From: Chloroflexi bacterium bin125
GTDB taxonomy: Bacteria; Chloroflexota; Dehalococcoidia; Bin125
Reading direction: 5' to 3'
Length of the DNA stretch: 48,334 nt
Assembly (NCBI GenBank): GCA_002239025.1
Contig: MPNM01000021.1
Span: 1-48,334, forward strand
The notes under the pieces are model-generated. The model had not been told where the DNA came from. It was given only the letters and a program-made list of their open reading frames with translations, and did not search any database. Each line of letters opens with the position of its first letter. Positions within the stretch are counted from its first letter, which is position 1. Shown piece by piece: positions 9,373-17,062 of this stretch. A program made the translations under genes and the position numbers.

Positions 9373-9987
9373 TTATTGGTTGGCCGTCCCGGCAGCTTGT
9401 CGTTCGGCCCGGAATTCTGCGCGGAAGTAGTCTCGGGCGATCCGCTGGCGAGCAGCTTCGGCGCCAGCTTGATCAAAGCCGTCCAGCAGGATCAATCGCA
9501 CCATCTCACGCCAGTCGAACGCGACGCCACTTGCGCCGAGCATCCGGAACATCCGAGCCAGCAGGACCTGCAAGACATCTCCGCGGGCGGCCAAGAGACG
9601 ATTCAGGCGCAATTCGCTGTAGAACCCGGATTCGCGGGAAGATTCGTCGTTGCCGCCAAACAGCGCCGCGCCTACGGATGTGCCCGGATCGTGGGCGCCG
9701 AGTCCTGCCCCATCGTGGGCCGCGGTCGGCGTCATCAGGGCTATCCCATGGATGATCAATGCCCACTTGCGTTCGATCGACGGAGCGCCGAGCAGTTCGT
9801 AGCGAGCCGCCAGCCGCCAGAAGGCGGCAGCCTCCCGGCCGCTGTTCGGCGACATCCGCCGCAGCGCGGCGAGGTCGCCGCGTGGAAAGTCATCGCGAGC
9901 CAGACGCCCGGCAATGCGCACTGCAATTCCACCCCAGCTGCGATCGCTCTTTGTTTGAAGATCTGACGCTTCAGGTGACATCGTCAT
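9373..9987 (-). CDS. cse2: CRISPR-associated Cascade small subunit Cse2 (CasB)
   Basis: A 204-residue protein with ATG at 9987 overlapping the cse1 stop (ATGA), so the two are coupled. It is all-helical in character, with basic helices (DFPRGDLAALRRMSPNSGREAAAFWRL), an ALIIHGIALMTP helix and SELRLNRLLAARGDVLQVLLARMFRML near the end, matching Cse2. Two copies stabilise the displaced DNA strand and the R-loop in Cascade. A larger open frame reaching 10260 is only an upstream extension inside cse1. Confidence 0.93.
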   Translation of the reverse strand: MTMSPEASDLQTKSDRSWGGIAVRIAGRLARDDFPRGDLAALRRMSPNSGREAAAFWRLAARYELLGAPSIERKWALIIHGIALMTPTAAHDGAGLGAHDPGTSVGAALFGGNDESSRESGFYSELRLNRLLAARGDVLQVLLARMFRMLGASGVAFDWREMVRLILLDGFDQAGAEAARQRIARDYFRAEFRAERQAAGTANQ

Positions 9988-11543
9988 CGTTGGTCTCCTG
10001 CAAACAGGAACGGCAGCCCGTTGTTGCCACGCAGTCGCCCCTCGAACAGCGACTCTGCCCGAGTCCGCGCCCGATAGCGGTGAATGGTGCGACAAGGAAG
10101 CGTGTCGCACGCATCTCGCAGCAATTCGCGTGCGCTGTCTACCACGCCGAGCAACCATTCTTCGTGGATCGGTTCGCGCTGCGAGCCGGGCGCTTCGAAC
10201 TCGTCCTGGAGCGCGGCGAAAAAGTCCGCATCGACGATCTCGTCCAACCGTTTCAGCCACGCACGGGCGCGCTCGCGGTCTTCGGGGCTGGCGTTGTCGG
10301 CCTCCCCGTTGCTCAGGAAGGTCTGAACTGCGTGGCTGAGAATGCGTTGAATGATCGCAACTTGGTTGATGCGCTCGCGAGCGATCGCGCCGATATCCTG
10401 AGTTTCAACAGCGCTGCCCAAGGCGCGGGTCGTTGCGCGGCGCAGCGGCACGACCCGCTCGTAGTAGCCCTCAGTCTTGCCTTGACCGCGGACCATCGCC
10501 CTGGCGACGAGGCGCATTGAATCCGTCGAGCGGGACTCGGCTTCGGTCGGGCGCAGCAAGATTGGCTGGTGCCAATCAGCTTGTGTCAGGTATTCGGTCA
10601 CGCGCTTGTACGTGAAGCCGCCGGAGGCGAGCGTTAGCGATTTCCCTTCCTTGACGTTGATCGGCGTCCACGGATCACCTGTCCTGCCATTCAGTTGCTT
10701 CGCCTCGATCCGCGCCGCCTTAGTCGTAGCACGTCTTGCAGAGACTGTGCCGGTGACGCTCACGAGCAAGCGAACACGACGACACACCTCAACGTAGAAC
10801 GGATCGAGTTCGTTGATCCGCAAGGCCTCACTTTTCAGGCTGTTCCATGCAACCGTCCAGATAAGCGCTGTGCCCGTCTCGCTCAGGGGGTAGTCGTCGA
10901 GAATTGCTGTTCTTGCGCCCAGCAGCGCGATGATGTCACGGGCAACATGGCTTCCGATCCCGCCAATCGGCGCTAGAGACAATGCAGGGCGGCTTCCGTG
11001 CCCACCGTTCATCCGAGAAATTCCGTAGTTTCTGCCAGGATTGCCATCCATCGTCTGGAGGGTGACCAACGCGAACAGCCAGTCGTCAACGCCCGCTTCC
11101 CCAGCAACTGAACGCTTCACATCGTGATTCTTCGAAGTGACGAGCATGTCCAACTCGTCCGGCGTGCTGACGGTGCTCTTATATTCCTTGATCAGAGCAG
11201 CCGATGTCGCCGGAGGTTGCATGAACGCTGGTCGAGTGAGGTCGTCAACAACCAGTTGCCACGGCGCATCGTCCTCATACTCCGAAGTTAGCCCTCGAAT
11301 CAGCGACGCCCAGTCGTCCGGTGCGTCGGGCGGCTCGCCAGCCAAGCGCGCATTGTGCATTGCGATTGCGCCCACCTGAACCAGAAACGCATGCCATGCG
11401 TGGCGCTGATGTGGACGCAGCGCCGGAAATGACGCCACTTCGTCCGCCATTAGCGCCGCGTAGACCTCGGGTAGAGACGCCCACACGCGTTCGCCGCGGA
11501 CGGAATCAAATCGAATCAATGACTCAGCAAGTAGATTGAGCAC
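9984..11543 (-). CDS. cse1: CRISPR-associated Cascade large subunit Cse1 (CasA, Cas8e)
   Basis: A 519-residue protein starting at GTG 11543. The segments fit Cse1: an N-terminal SLPEVYAAL, RPHQRHAWHAFLVQVGAIAMH, DDLTRPAFMQPP and the LVTSKNHDVKRS loop (DNA-recognition region), LVTLQTMDGNPGRNYGISRMNGGHGSRP, and a C-terminal four-helix-bundle-like part. Cse1 reads the PAM and recruits Cas3. It is the first Cascade gene, 48 bases downstream of cas3. Its length is typical, and both the mid-protein NYGISRMNGG loop and the C-terminal bundle are intact. Confidence 0.94.
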   Translation of the reverse strand: MLNLLAESLIRFDSVRGERVWASLPEVYAALMADEVASFPALRPHQRHAWHAFLVQVGAIAMHNARLAGEPPDAPDDWASLIRGLTSEYEDDAPWQLVVDDLTRPAFMQPPATSAALIKEYKSTVSTPDELDMLVTSKNHDVKRSVAGEAGVDDWLFALVTLQTMDGNPGRNYGISRMNGGHGSRPALSLAPIGGIGSHVARDIIALLGARTAILDDYPLSETGTALIWTVAWNSLKSEALRINELDPFYVEVCRRVRLLVSVTGTVSARRATTKAARIEAKQLNGRTGDPWTPINVKEGKSLTLASGGFTYKRVTEYLTQADWHQPILLRPTEAESRSTDSMRLVARAMVRGQGKTEGYYERVVPLRRATTRALGSAVETQDIGAIARERINQVAIIQRILSHAVQTFLSNGEADNASPEDRERARAWLKRLDEIVDADFFAALQDEFEAPGSQREPIHEEWLLGVVDSARELLRDACDTLPCRTIHRYRARTRAESLFEGRLRGNNGLPFLFAGDQR

Positions 11544-11591
11544 TAGAGCCGTTCCGGCGAGCTGTCGGCTTGCGTGGTCTGAGCGCGGGGG

Positions 11592-14285
11592 TTACGAGAC
11601 TGGAGTCTCTCTCCGCAAGCCAAAGCGATCGTATCTGAAAGCGCGGTTACCGACACGGAATGTGAAGCCCTCCGCGTCCGGTTCGACTGACATGGAGGCA
11701 GTTTCCCAGGAACCAGCGAGCCAACGCCTAGGGATGGAGATGCGCTCGATCGGATCTGTTCCAAACGGACTCTGCTGCGGAGAATCGAGATCAAACTCGA
11801 TGCCTTCATCGCCTAAGCGTGTTCGAATCCGCTCTTCCACCGAACCAAACAGCACTTCCCGATTGTCGCGGCAGAACGCGGCGTCGCGTCGCACAACGGC
11901 ACTGCGCGCGGTGAGTCCCTCGGCCAGCATTCCGCCCTCCAGCTCGTTCGCGTGCGCGCGCCAGGCCCCGCCCAACTCCGCAACGATGGCTTCCAGCGCC
12001 TCGGGGTGCGTGGCCCGCTCGACCAGTTCTCGGTTCATGCCTGGGATCACCCATTCTGGTTGTTGAAGAATGAGCCGGCGCGTCGCTTCGAGGATGCGAA
12101 GGTCCTCGTAGACGTACTGGCCGAGTCCATTGACGCCCCGCTGCAGCAGAGGAGCGAGATCTTCCGAATCGGGCAGGAGGACGACGCAAACTGGCTCACG
12201 ATGTGCCCTTGGACGGTCGTCTCGCGGATGACGGTGAAGTCTGCCGATCCGTTGCAAGAGCACATCCAACGGACAGAGATCGGTGATCAGCAAATCGGCG
12301 TCAATGTCCAGCGACTGCTCCAGCGTCTGAGTCCCGACCACGATCAGGCCTCGCTCGGGCCGACGCTTGCCCAGCCGAGCCTCGACTTCCCGATCGAGGA
12401 GCGCGCGATCGCCTGTTACGAAGCGACCGTGGTGGAGCGTGACAATCCCACCGCAGTTGAAGAGCAACGTCTCTGCACGACCCAAGGCGGCACCCTCGAC
12501 CGATCGTTGTGTGCGAACGGCGTAATCCACTGTGTTGCGCACGATCAGCACCTTTGCCCCGTCGCGTGCAGCGTCGAGGGCGAGCTTGGCTGCCTGCCCG
12601 AATTGCTCCATCAACGGCAGGGCATCGACCTGGACAGCCTTCTCACGCCCGTTCTCTCCGACGCTCAGCACCTGTTCAGTCGAATCCAACGGAATGCTCA
12701 CGGCCGGGTATGGAGCACGAATCGCTTCTTCCAGCGGCAGATCACTCGCGTCGACAGCAGCTCCGGCCGTCAGCCACCTTCGCCTCGCTGTCGAACCCAG
12801 CGTGGCCGACATCAGCACTGCATATCCGCCCGCGCCGAGGTGAGCCTCTAGCAACGAGCGCAAGATGGCGCCCATGTAGGTATCGGAAGCATGCACCTCG
12901 TCCATGATCAGCAGATTGCGGGCCAGACACGCGGCGCGCATGTGCGAGTGCTTGACTTTGAGCGCCGCCAGCATTGCCTGATCCACGGTTCCGACTGCGA
13001 TCTGCGCGGCCAGATATCTCTTGGACCCCTGTGCTGCCCATCTTCGCCCGTTCATCGCGTCGTCCAGATGTTTGTCCCACCAGACCTCGTAGGGTTGCAG
13101 CGTCTGTCCCCTTTCACCGCTTCCGGGCGCATAACCCGGGACGGCCAGAACCACTTCTGGGCGATGCTCATCAGGAAATGCCGCATCGACGAAACGACGC
13201 ACACGCTGATACAACTGGGTTGCCGCAGAGCGGGTGGGCAGAGCGAAATACAGGCCATCCACCAGATCGGCTTCATACATGCGGATGAACCGCCAGAGCG
13301 CCGCCTCCGTCTTCCCCGAGCCAGTCTCGGACTCAATCACGATTAACCGCTCATCCAATGCCGTCTCGATCGCCGCTTGCCGCTGAATTGCATTGGCTGA
13401 CGCGTCGGCAATGCCGAATAACCCGGCGAATCCGGGCAGAGTGTCTCGCTCACGAATGGCGCGGCGTTGTCCCGAGATGTCCAATCCGATCGCTGAGATC
13501 GCTGCTTGCGCCTGCGCTTGGGCGCTTTCGAAATACCCGTCCGCCGGTCGGTCAATGAGCGGGAACCAGCGTTCGTTCGAGCCGATCCAATCAGCCAGCG
13601 TGCACAGGCCGAGAAACATGTGCTGGAAGACAGGCGCTTGCGGCAATGGGGGCGCGTTCGAATCCCAAGCGGCCGGAAACCAGTCCTTCAGCAGGAGTCC
13701 AATGCGGCGAACGTATTGCTCTGGATCGAGCTGTTCGTAGACGTGCCAGATATCTGGATTGGGTTGGCGGCCGCCGTCAAGCTGCAAGGGCAGTCCGTGA
13801 TGCGAAAGCGCGGCGATCAGCAAATCGCTAACGACTTCACCGCCGCTTGCGTCCCACTGCTCCAGTTCTTGCCATCCCAGGGCGTCGAAGAACCAGGATG
13901 CCGACTCTGGGCGCGCGCCTGTCAACACGGGCACCAGGTCGAGCGTGTGCCCGGCTCGCCGCGGCCGCCGTTGGGGTAGATCTGCCTGCCGCCAGACCTG
14001 TGTTTGGAAACCGACGTTTACTTTCCCGATGTCGTGCAACGCCGCGAACACGCACAGCCTCGAAATCGTGGAACCGTCCAATCCTTCTTGCCCCGCCGTG
14101 CGCGCCAAGCGTCGGCGAATTGTGGGCTGGCGTAGTAGAGCCTCCAGGCAAGCGCCCACGTCGGCGAGATGGTGTTCGAGCAGGTGAATTCGCTCCGGCC
14201 CCTGAGCGCGGTGAGGCAGCGCCTTTGCCCAGAACTGATCCAGATAACGAGGCCGCTCAGCGGCTGTGAACTCATCGTTCGACAC
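11592..14285 (-). CDS. cas3: CRISPR-associated helicase-nuclease Cas3 (HD domain fused to DEVH helicase)
   Basis: An 897-residue protein with a GTG start at 14285 behind GGAG. The HD nuclease half shows H38/H39, AALHDIGK (H84-D85), SHHGLPL (about 161-167) and ADWIGS (231-235). The helicase half shows Walker A ESETGSGKT (318-326), FALPTRSAA (motif Ia), MDEVHASD (462-465) and MSATLG, then a QTLEQSLDIDADLLITDLCPLDVLLQRIGRLHRH block (motifs V-VI). Cas3 unwinds and degrades DNA marked by Cascade. All catalytic motifs look intact, so interference is predicted to work. It is the first gene of the leftward cas operon. Confidence 0.97.
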   Translation of the reverse strand: MSNDEFTAAERPRYLDQFWAKALPHRAQGPERIHLLEHHLADVGACLEALLRQPTIRRRLARTAGQEGLDGSTISRLCVFAALHDIGKVNVGFQTQVWRQADLPQRRPRRAGHTLDLVPVLTGARPESASWFFDALGWQELEQWDASGGEVVSDLLIAALSHHGLPLQLDGGRQPNPDIWHVYEQLDPEQYVRRIGLLLKDWFPAAWDSNAPPLPQAPVFQHMFLGLCTLADWIGSNERWFPLIDRPADGYFESAQAQAQAAISAIGLDISGQRRAIRERDTLPGFAGLFGIADASANAIQRQAAIETALDERLIVIESETGSGKTEAALWRFIRMYEADLVDGLYFALPTRSAATQLYQRVRRFVDAAFPDEHRPEVVLAVPGYAPGSGERGQTLQPYEVWWDKHLDDAMNGRRWAAQGSKRYLAAQIAVGTVDQAMLAALKVKHSHMRAACLARNLLIMDEVHASDTYMGAILRSLLEAHLGAGGYAVLMSATLGSTARRRWLTAGAAVDASDLPLEEAIRAPYPAVSIPLDSTEQVLSVGENGREKAVQVDALPLMEQFGQAAKLALDAARDGAKVLIVRNTVDYAVRTQRSVEGAALGRAETLLFNCGGIVTLHHGRFVTGDRALLDREVEARLGKRRPERGLIVVGTQTLEQSLDIDADLLITDLCPLDVLLQRIGRLHRHPRDDRPRAHREPVCVVLLPDSEDLAPLLQRGVNGLGQYVYEDLRILEATRRLILQQPEWVIPGMNRELVERATHPEALEAIVAELGGAWRAHANELEGGMLAEGLTARSAVVRRDAAFCRDNREVLFGSVEERIRTRLGDEGIEFDLDSPQQSPFGTDPIERISIPRRWLAGSWETASMSVEPDAEGFTFRVGNRAFRYDRFGLRRETPVS

Positions 14286-14377
14286 GGCAGTCGCTCCTCC
14301 ACGCCGCTACGACTCGGCGAAACTAGAGTATTGCTCCCGGCCCCGCGCGTCTGGCCGTGATCACCATTGAGGACAAC

Positions 14378-14911
14378 ATGGAGCAGGCGAGCTTCAGCGC
14401 GATCGATGTCGAGACGGCTAACGCCGATCCCGCGAGCATCTGCCAGATTGGCATCGTGCATGTCCGCAACGGCGAGATTCGTGAGGAGTGGCAGACCCTG
14501 CTGAACCCGGAGACACGATTCCGTACCACCAACATTGCCATTCACGGGATCAGCGAAGAAACAGTCCGCTACAGCCCGCTGCTACCCGAAGTCTATGAAG
14601 GGCTCTCCAGTCAGATTGAGGGTGCCACCCTCGTTAGCCACACGTCATTCGACCGGATCGCACTCGAAGGCGCGATGCGCAAGTATCATCTTCCTCGAGT
14701 CAAGGCTGAATGGCTCGATAGCGCAGTGATTGCACGCCGGACTTGGCCGCAACAGCGGGATAGAGGCGGCTGGTCGCTTGCCGCACTTGCTGCGATGCTA
14801 GAGATCGAGTTTCGGCATCATGTGGCGGTTGAAGACGCTCGGGTAGCGGCGGAAATCGTTCTCCGCGCATGCGAATCCCGAGGCGTGAGTATGGAATACT
14901 GGCTCCGCTAA
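14378..14911 (+). CDS. DEDDh-family 3-prime to 5-prime exonuclease (DnaQ-like)
   Basis: A 177-residue protein; start chosen at ATG 14378 behind TTGAGGA. GTG 14357 is an alternative. All DEDDh residues are visible: D10 and E12 in AIDVETA, D92 in SHTSFDR, and H148 and D153 in HHVAVEDAR. It is a bare exonuclease domain, as in the epsilon proofreading subunit or ExoX/RNase T. It is divergent from cas3, with 92 bases between the starts. DnaQ-type nucleases trim prespacers in several type I-E systems, sometimes fused to Cas2, so a role in spacer acquisition is a reasonable but untested inference. A general repair role is the alternative. Confidence 0.85.
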   Translation: MEQASFSAIDVETANADPASICQIGIVHVRNGEIREEWQTLLNPETRFRTTNIAIHGISEETVRYSPLLPEVYEGLSSQIEGATLVSHTSFDRIALEGAMRKYHLPRVKAEWLDSAVIARRTWPQQRDRGGWSLAALAAMLEIEFRHHVAVEDARVAAEIVLRACESRGVSMEYWLR

Positions 14912-15225
14912 CCCGTCATGTGACGTTCCGCAATATCGGCTGACGACCGCGATAGCCTGTGAATATCCCAGTTGGCGCAGGTCTGCGCATGTTCGGTGCT
15001 GGCCAGGCACGAGCGCGGCGCAGAGTTCCGGTACCCCCGGGAAGCGGCCTGCACCGCTACTTGAGCACTCCCAGAATCCGGCAGGTCGAGTCGACCAAGC
15101 GCCTCGTGTGATGTCGGACGGCTGCTGCTGGAGTTGAGCATGGCGGTCAGCGACTCCTTCGACGTGCGCGAAGAGTAAACTGGCTTCAGAGGGCAGAGCC
15201 ATACAAAAGATGGTCCAGTAGTCAG
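14912..15225. other. 314-bp region without a supported gene
   Basis: Open frames on both strands here lack a good ribosome-binding site or a recognisable motif. A short plus-strand reading (MAVSDSFDVREE, from 15138) ends after 12 codons and may be a remnant. Nothing else is called. Confidence 0.5.
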
Positions 15226-15435
15226 GTGACGGTGCAGCCGGGCGGCAGGGTTAAGTTGGTCTGTCCGGAGTTAGAGGCGGGCCAGCCAGTCGACGTGGTC
15301 GTGCTCCACGAGCCTGCCTTACCGCACCGTTCGGCCTGGCAAATCATCAACGCCGGCCCGCGCGAGCGGCTCTTCAAGACCGCCCAGGAAGTTGACGACT
15401 ACCTCGCCGAAGAACGCGCCTCGTGGGATCGCTGA
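15226..15435 (+). CDS. antitoxin of a type II PIN-toxin pair
   Basis: A 69-residue protein starting at GTG 15226. The C-terminal motif (RLFKTAQEVDDYLAEERASWDR) is the usual end of small antitoxins encoded directly before PIN-domain toxins: LFKTxEEVDxYLxxERxSWDR. The middle (VVVLHEPALPHRSAWQIINAGP) also fits. The stop overlaps the toxin start by 13 bases, typical of translational coupling. Since the toxin gene is interrupted, the antitoxin may now act without a partner or on a truncated product. Confidence 0.75.
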   Translation: MTVQPGGRVKLVCPELEAGQPVDVVVLHEPALPHRSAWQIINAGPRERLFKTAQEVDDYLAEERASWDR

Positions 15436-15701
15436 CGCTGCCTGACAGAGGGAGCATCTATCTGGACAGCTCAGTCGTGATCTACAGCGTCGCGCAGATC
15501 GAACCGTATCTGACGCTGCTGGCCCCGGTCTGGCGACAAGCTGAAGCGGGCAGTTTCACCCTTGTCTGCAGCGAGCTCGTATTGGCAGAGGCGTTAGTCC
15601 AGCCGATTCGAAGAAATCGCCCCAGGACGGAAGCGGCGTTCCGCAACGTCTTCCCTACTCCCGAGGTGCGCCAGATGCCCGCGACACGACAGCTCTGGGA
15701 G

Positions 15702-15730
15702 GACTGCGCCCAACTGCGCGCGGGCACAGG
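15702..15730 (+). repeat. 29-bp direct repeat, left copy
   Basis: Begins GACTGCGCCCAACTG and ends GGGCACAGG. It is identical over all 29 bp to 16175-16203, and the bases outside differ on both sides. It encodes the DCAQLRAGTG overlap of the two toxin halves. Confidence 0.95.
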
Positions 15731-15778
15731 CACCTCGCGCAGCCCGCGCGAGTTGGCCGAGCGCCGGACCGACCGCTG

Positions 15779-16066
15779 ATGCACCGCATTTGGTTCGGGC
15801 TAGCCGCCGTGCTGGTTGTCGTGATGATTGTGGTTGCGGTGACCGAGGGACTGGGCCGCGACACCGATGTGTCCTTTGAGACCATCCTGGAACGCGGCGA
15901 AGCGTGCGTCGATTACGGCGGCCGTGAGCTTACAGTGAAGGTGGGCGAGACGTTTGAGGTCTGGTGCGACAATCCCCCCTACCAGCGCCGGAGCGGGATG
16001 TACGAAGGCATCCGGCCATCGGACTTCGGTGACGGCGATTACTTGATCGGGCGCATCGTCGATTAG
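15779..16066 (+). CDS. small N-terminally anchored membrane protein inside the toxin insertion
   Basis: A 95-residue protein whose ATG overlaps the stop of the interrupted toxin frame (TGATG). Residues 4-24 (IWFGLAAVLVVVMIVVAVTEG) form one membrane segment or uncleaved signal anchor. The rest (DTDVSFETILERGEACVDYGGRELTVKVGETFEVWCDNPPYQRRSGMYEGIRP) is a small extracytoplasmic-looking domain with two cysteines that could pair. The family was not recognised. It lies wholly within the 473-bp block between the direct repeats and so may be cargo. A second short frame, MTHRPRLILVALIAAVALVEVTD at 16090, follows and could be the broken start of another membrane protein. Confidence 0.5.
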   Translation: MHRIWFGLAAVLVVVMIVVAVTEGLGRDTDVSFETILERGEACVDYGGRELTVKVGETFEVWCDNPPYQRRSGMYEGIRPSDFGDGDYLIGRIVD

Positions 16067-16174
16067 CTTGCCCTCACAGGAAGTTCCCATGACACATCGC
16101 CCACGCCTGATACTGGTAGCACTGATTGCGGCCGTCGCCCTGGTCGAGGTGACCGACTAACTCTTGATGATGAC

Positions 16175-16203
16175 GACTGCGCCCAACTGCGCGCGGGCAC
16201 AGG
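16175..16203 (+). repeat. 29-bp direct repeat, right copy
   Basis: A perfect copy of 15702-15730. Repeat start to repeat start is 473 bp. Coding continuity resumes here with the C-terminal half of the PIN toxin. Confidence 0.95.
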
Positions 16204-16265
16204 TCTGAGGATCTCCGACGCGTTGCACGCCGTCACCGCCCTGCAGACTGAGTGCGCTCTCTTCA

Positions 16266-16832
16266 TTACCAACGACGCCGATTTCCGCCGTGTCGAGGAT
16301 TTGCCCACGGTCGTCTTGAACGACCTCGTCGAGGAGGAGAGCCAAGCCTGAACCGCCCGATTGCCTGATTTCCAGCGATCTCTCGTATCAGTCTCTCTTC
16401 CTCATCGCTCTCGCGGTACCGGCGCACGATCCTTCCCAAGTCCTCCACAAGACGACTGGCCCACCTGTGGATTGCCGGATGGGCGTCTCTGTTCCATTCG
16501 AGAGCGGCTTCAAGTCGCGGTTGTTCAATGTCTAGCAATCCCCCGTAGGAGAATCGCACTCCCTGTTCCAGATCATGAATTGACACTAACTCCTCGGAGC
16601 CGCGGCGCCCTTCGACCAGCCAACAAGCTATCGGTGTCAACTTGGTATCCACGTTCGTCCGCTTCGCGATCACCTCGATCCGAACCTCAGGGCGCGCGGC
16701 CTCCTGTTCGACCCGTTGCTCTAGATTGACGACGCCTATCTTCTCGATGATGGTCTGCTCAGCCGCGCAGCTCGTCACAATCCATGCACCGATTGAGATT
16801 CCTTCAGCCGCTTCTGCGAACACCGCCCGCAA
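16266..16832 (-). CDS. hypothetical protein
   Basis: An open frame of 188 codons with a TTG start at 16832 or GTG at 16823, so the start is uncertain. The central part (IEVIAKRTNVDTKLTPIACWLVEGRRGSEELVSIHDLEQGVRF, then EWNRDAHPAIHRWASRLVEDLGRIVRRYRE) looks like real protein, with charged helices near the end. The last 28 or so residues are antisense to the toxin 3-prime end and are arginine-rich and low in complexity. They are probably an accidental extension acquired when this DNA was joined. No family was recognised. Confidence 0.4.
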   Translation of the reverse strand: MRAVFAEAAEGISIGAWIVTSCAAEQTIIEKIGVVNLEQRVEQEAARPEVRIEVIAKRTNVDTKLTPIACWLVEGRRGSEELVSIHDLEQGVRFSYGGLLDIEQPRLEAALEWNRDAHPAIHRWASRLVEDLGRIVRRYRESDEEERLIREIAGNQAIGRFRLGSPPRRGRSRRPWANPRHGGNRRRW

Positions 16833-17062
16833 ACAACTTGATCAGGGAAGAAGCGAGGGTCTGGAATGTCTCGGACGAAGATCCCTGCGCAGAGGTGCTC
16901 CTGTTCGAATGTCAGGGCTTCGACGCTCGTCGTTGCGAGCCGCCTCGGGTCACGCGCTACCAGCGGTCTTGCGCAATCGGTGTCCCGTATGACTCAAGAC
17001 GGCCAATGCGGCTGAGCTCGGTCATGGCGTTCGCCGCGGCGCTTCTCACGCCCGTGCACCAC

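Larger units (their letters stand above)
15423..16351 (+). pseudogene. PIN-domain toxin gene split by a 473-bp insertion
   Basis: The 5-prime part (GTG 15423) encodes SIYLDSSVVIYSVAQIEPYL with the first PIN aspartate, then CSELVLAEALVQPIRR with the conserved acidic residue, and LWEDCAQLRAGTG. There the frame runs into unrelated sequence and stops at 15779. The 3-prime part resumes at 16175 with DCAQLRAGTG again, then LRISDALHAVTALQTECALFITNDADFRRVEDLPTVVLNDL and a stop at 16351. The second part carries the remaining PIN acids (D in SDALH, ND.D in TNDADF). Removing 473 bp restores one continuous PIN protein. The present first product lacks half of the active site. Confidence 0.85.
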
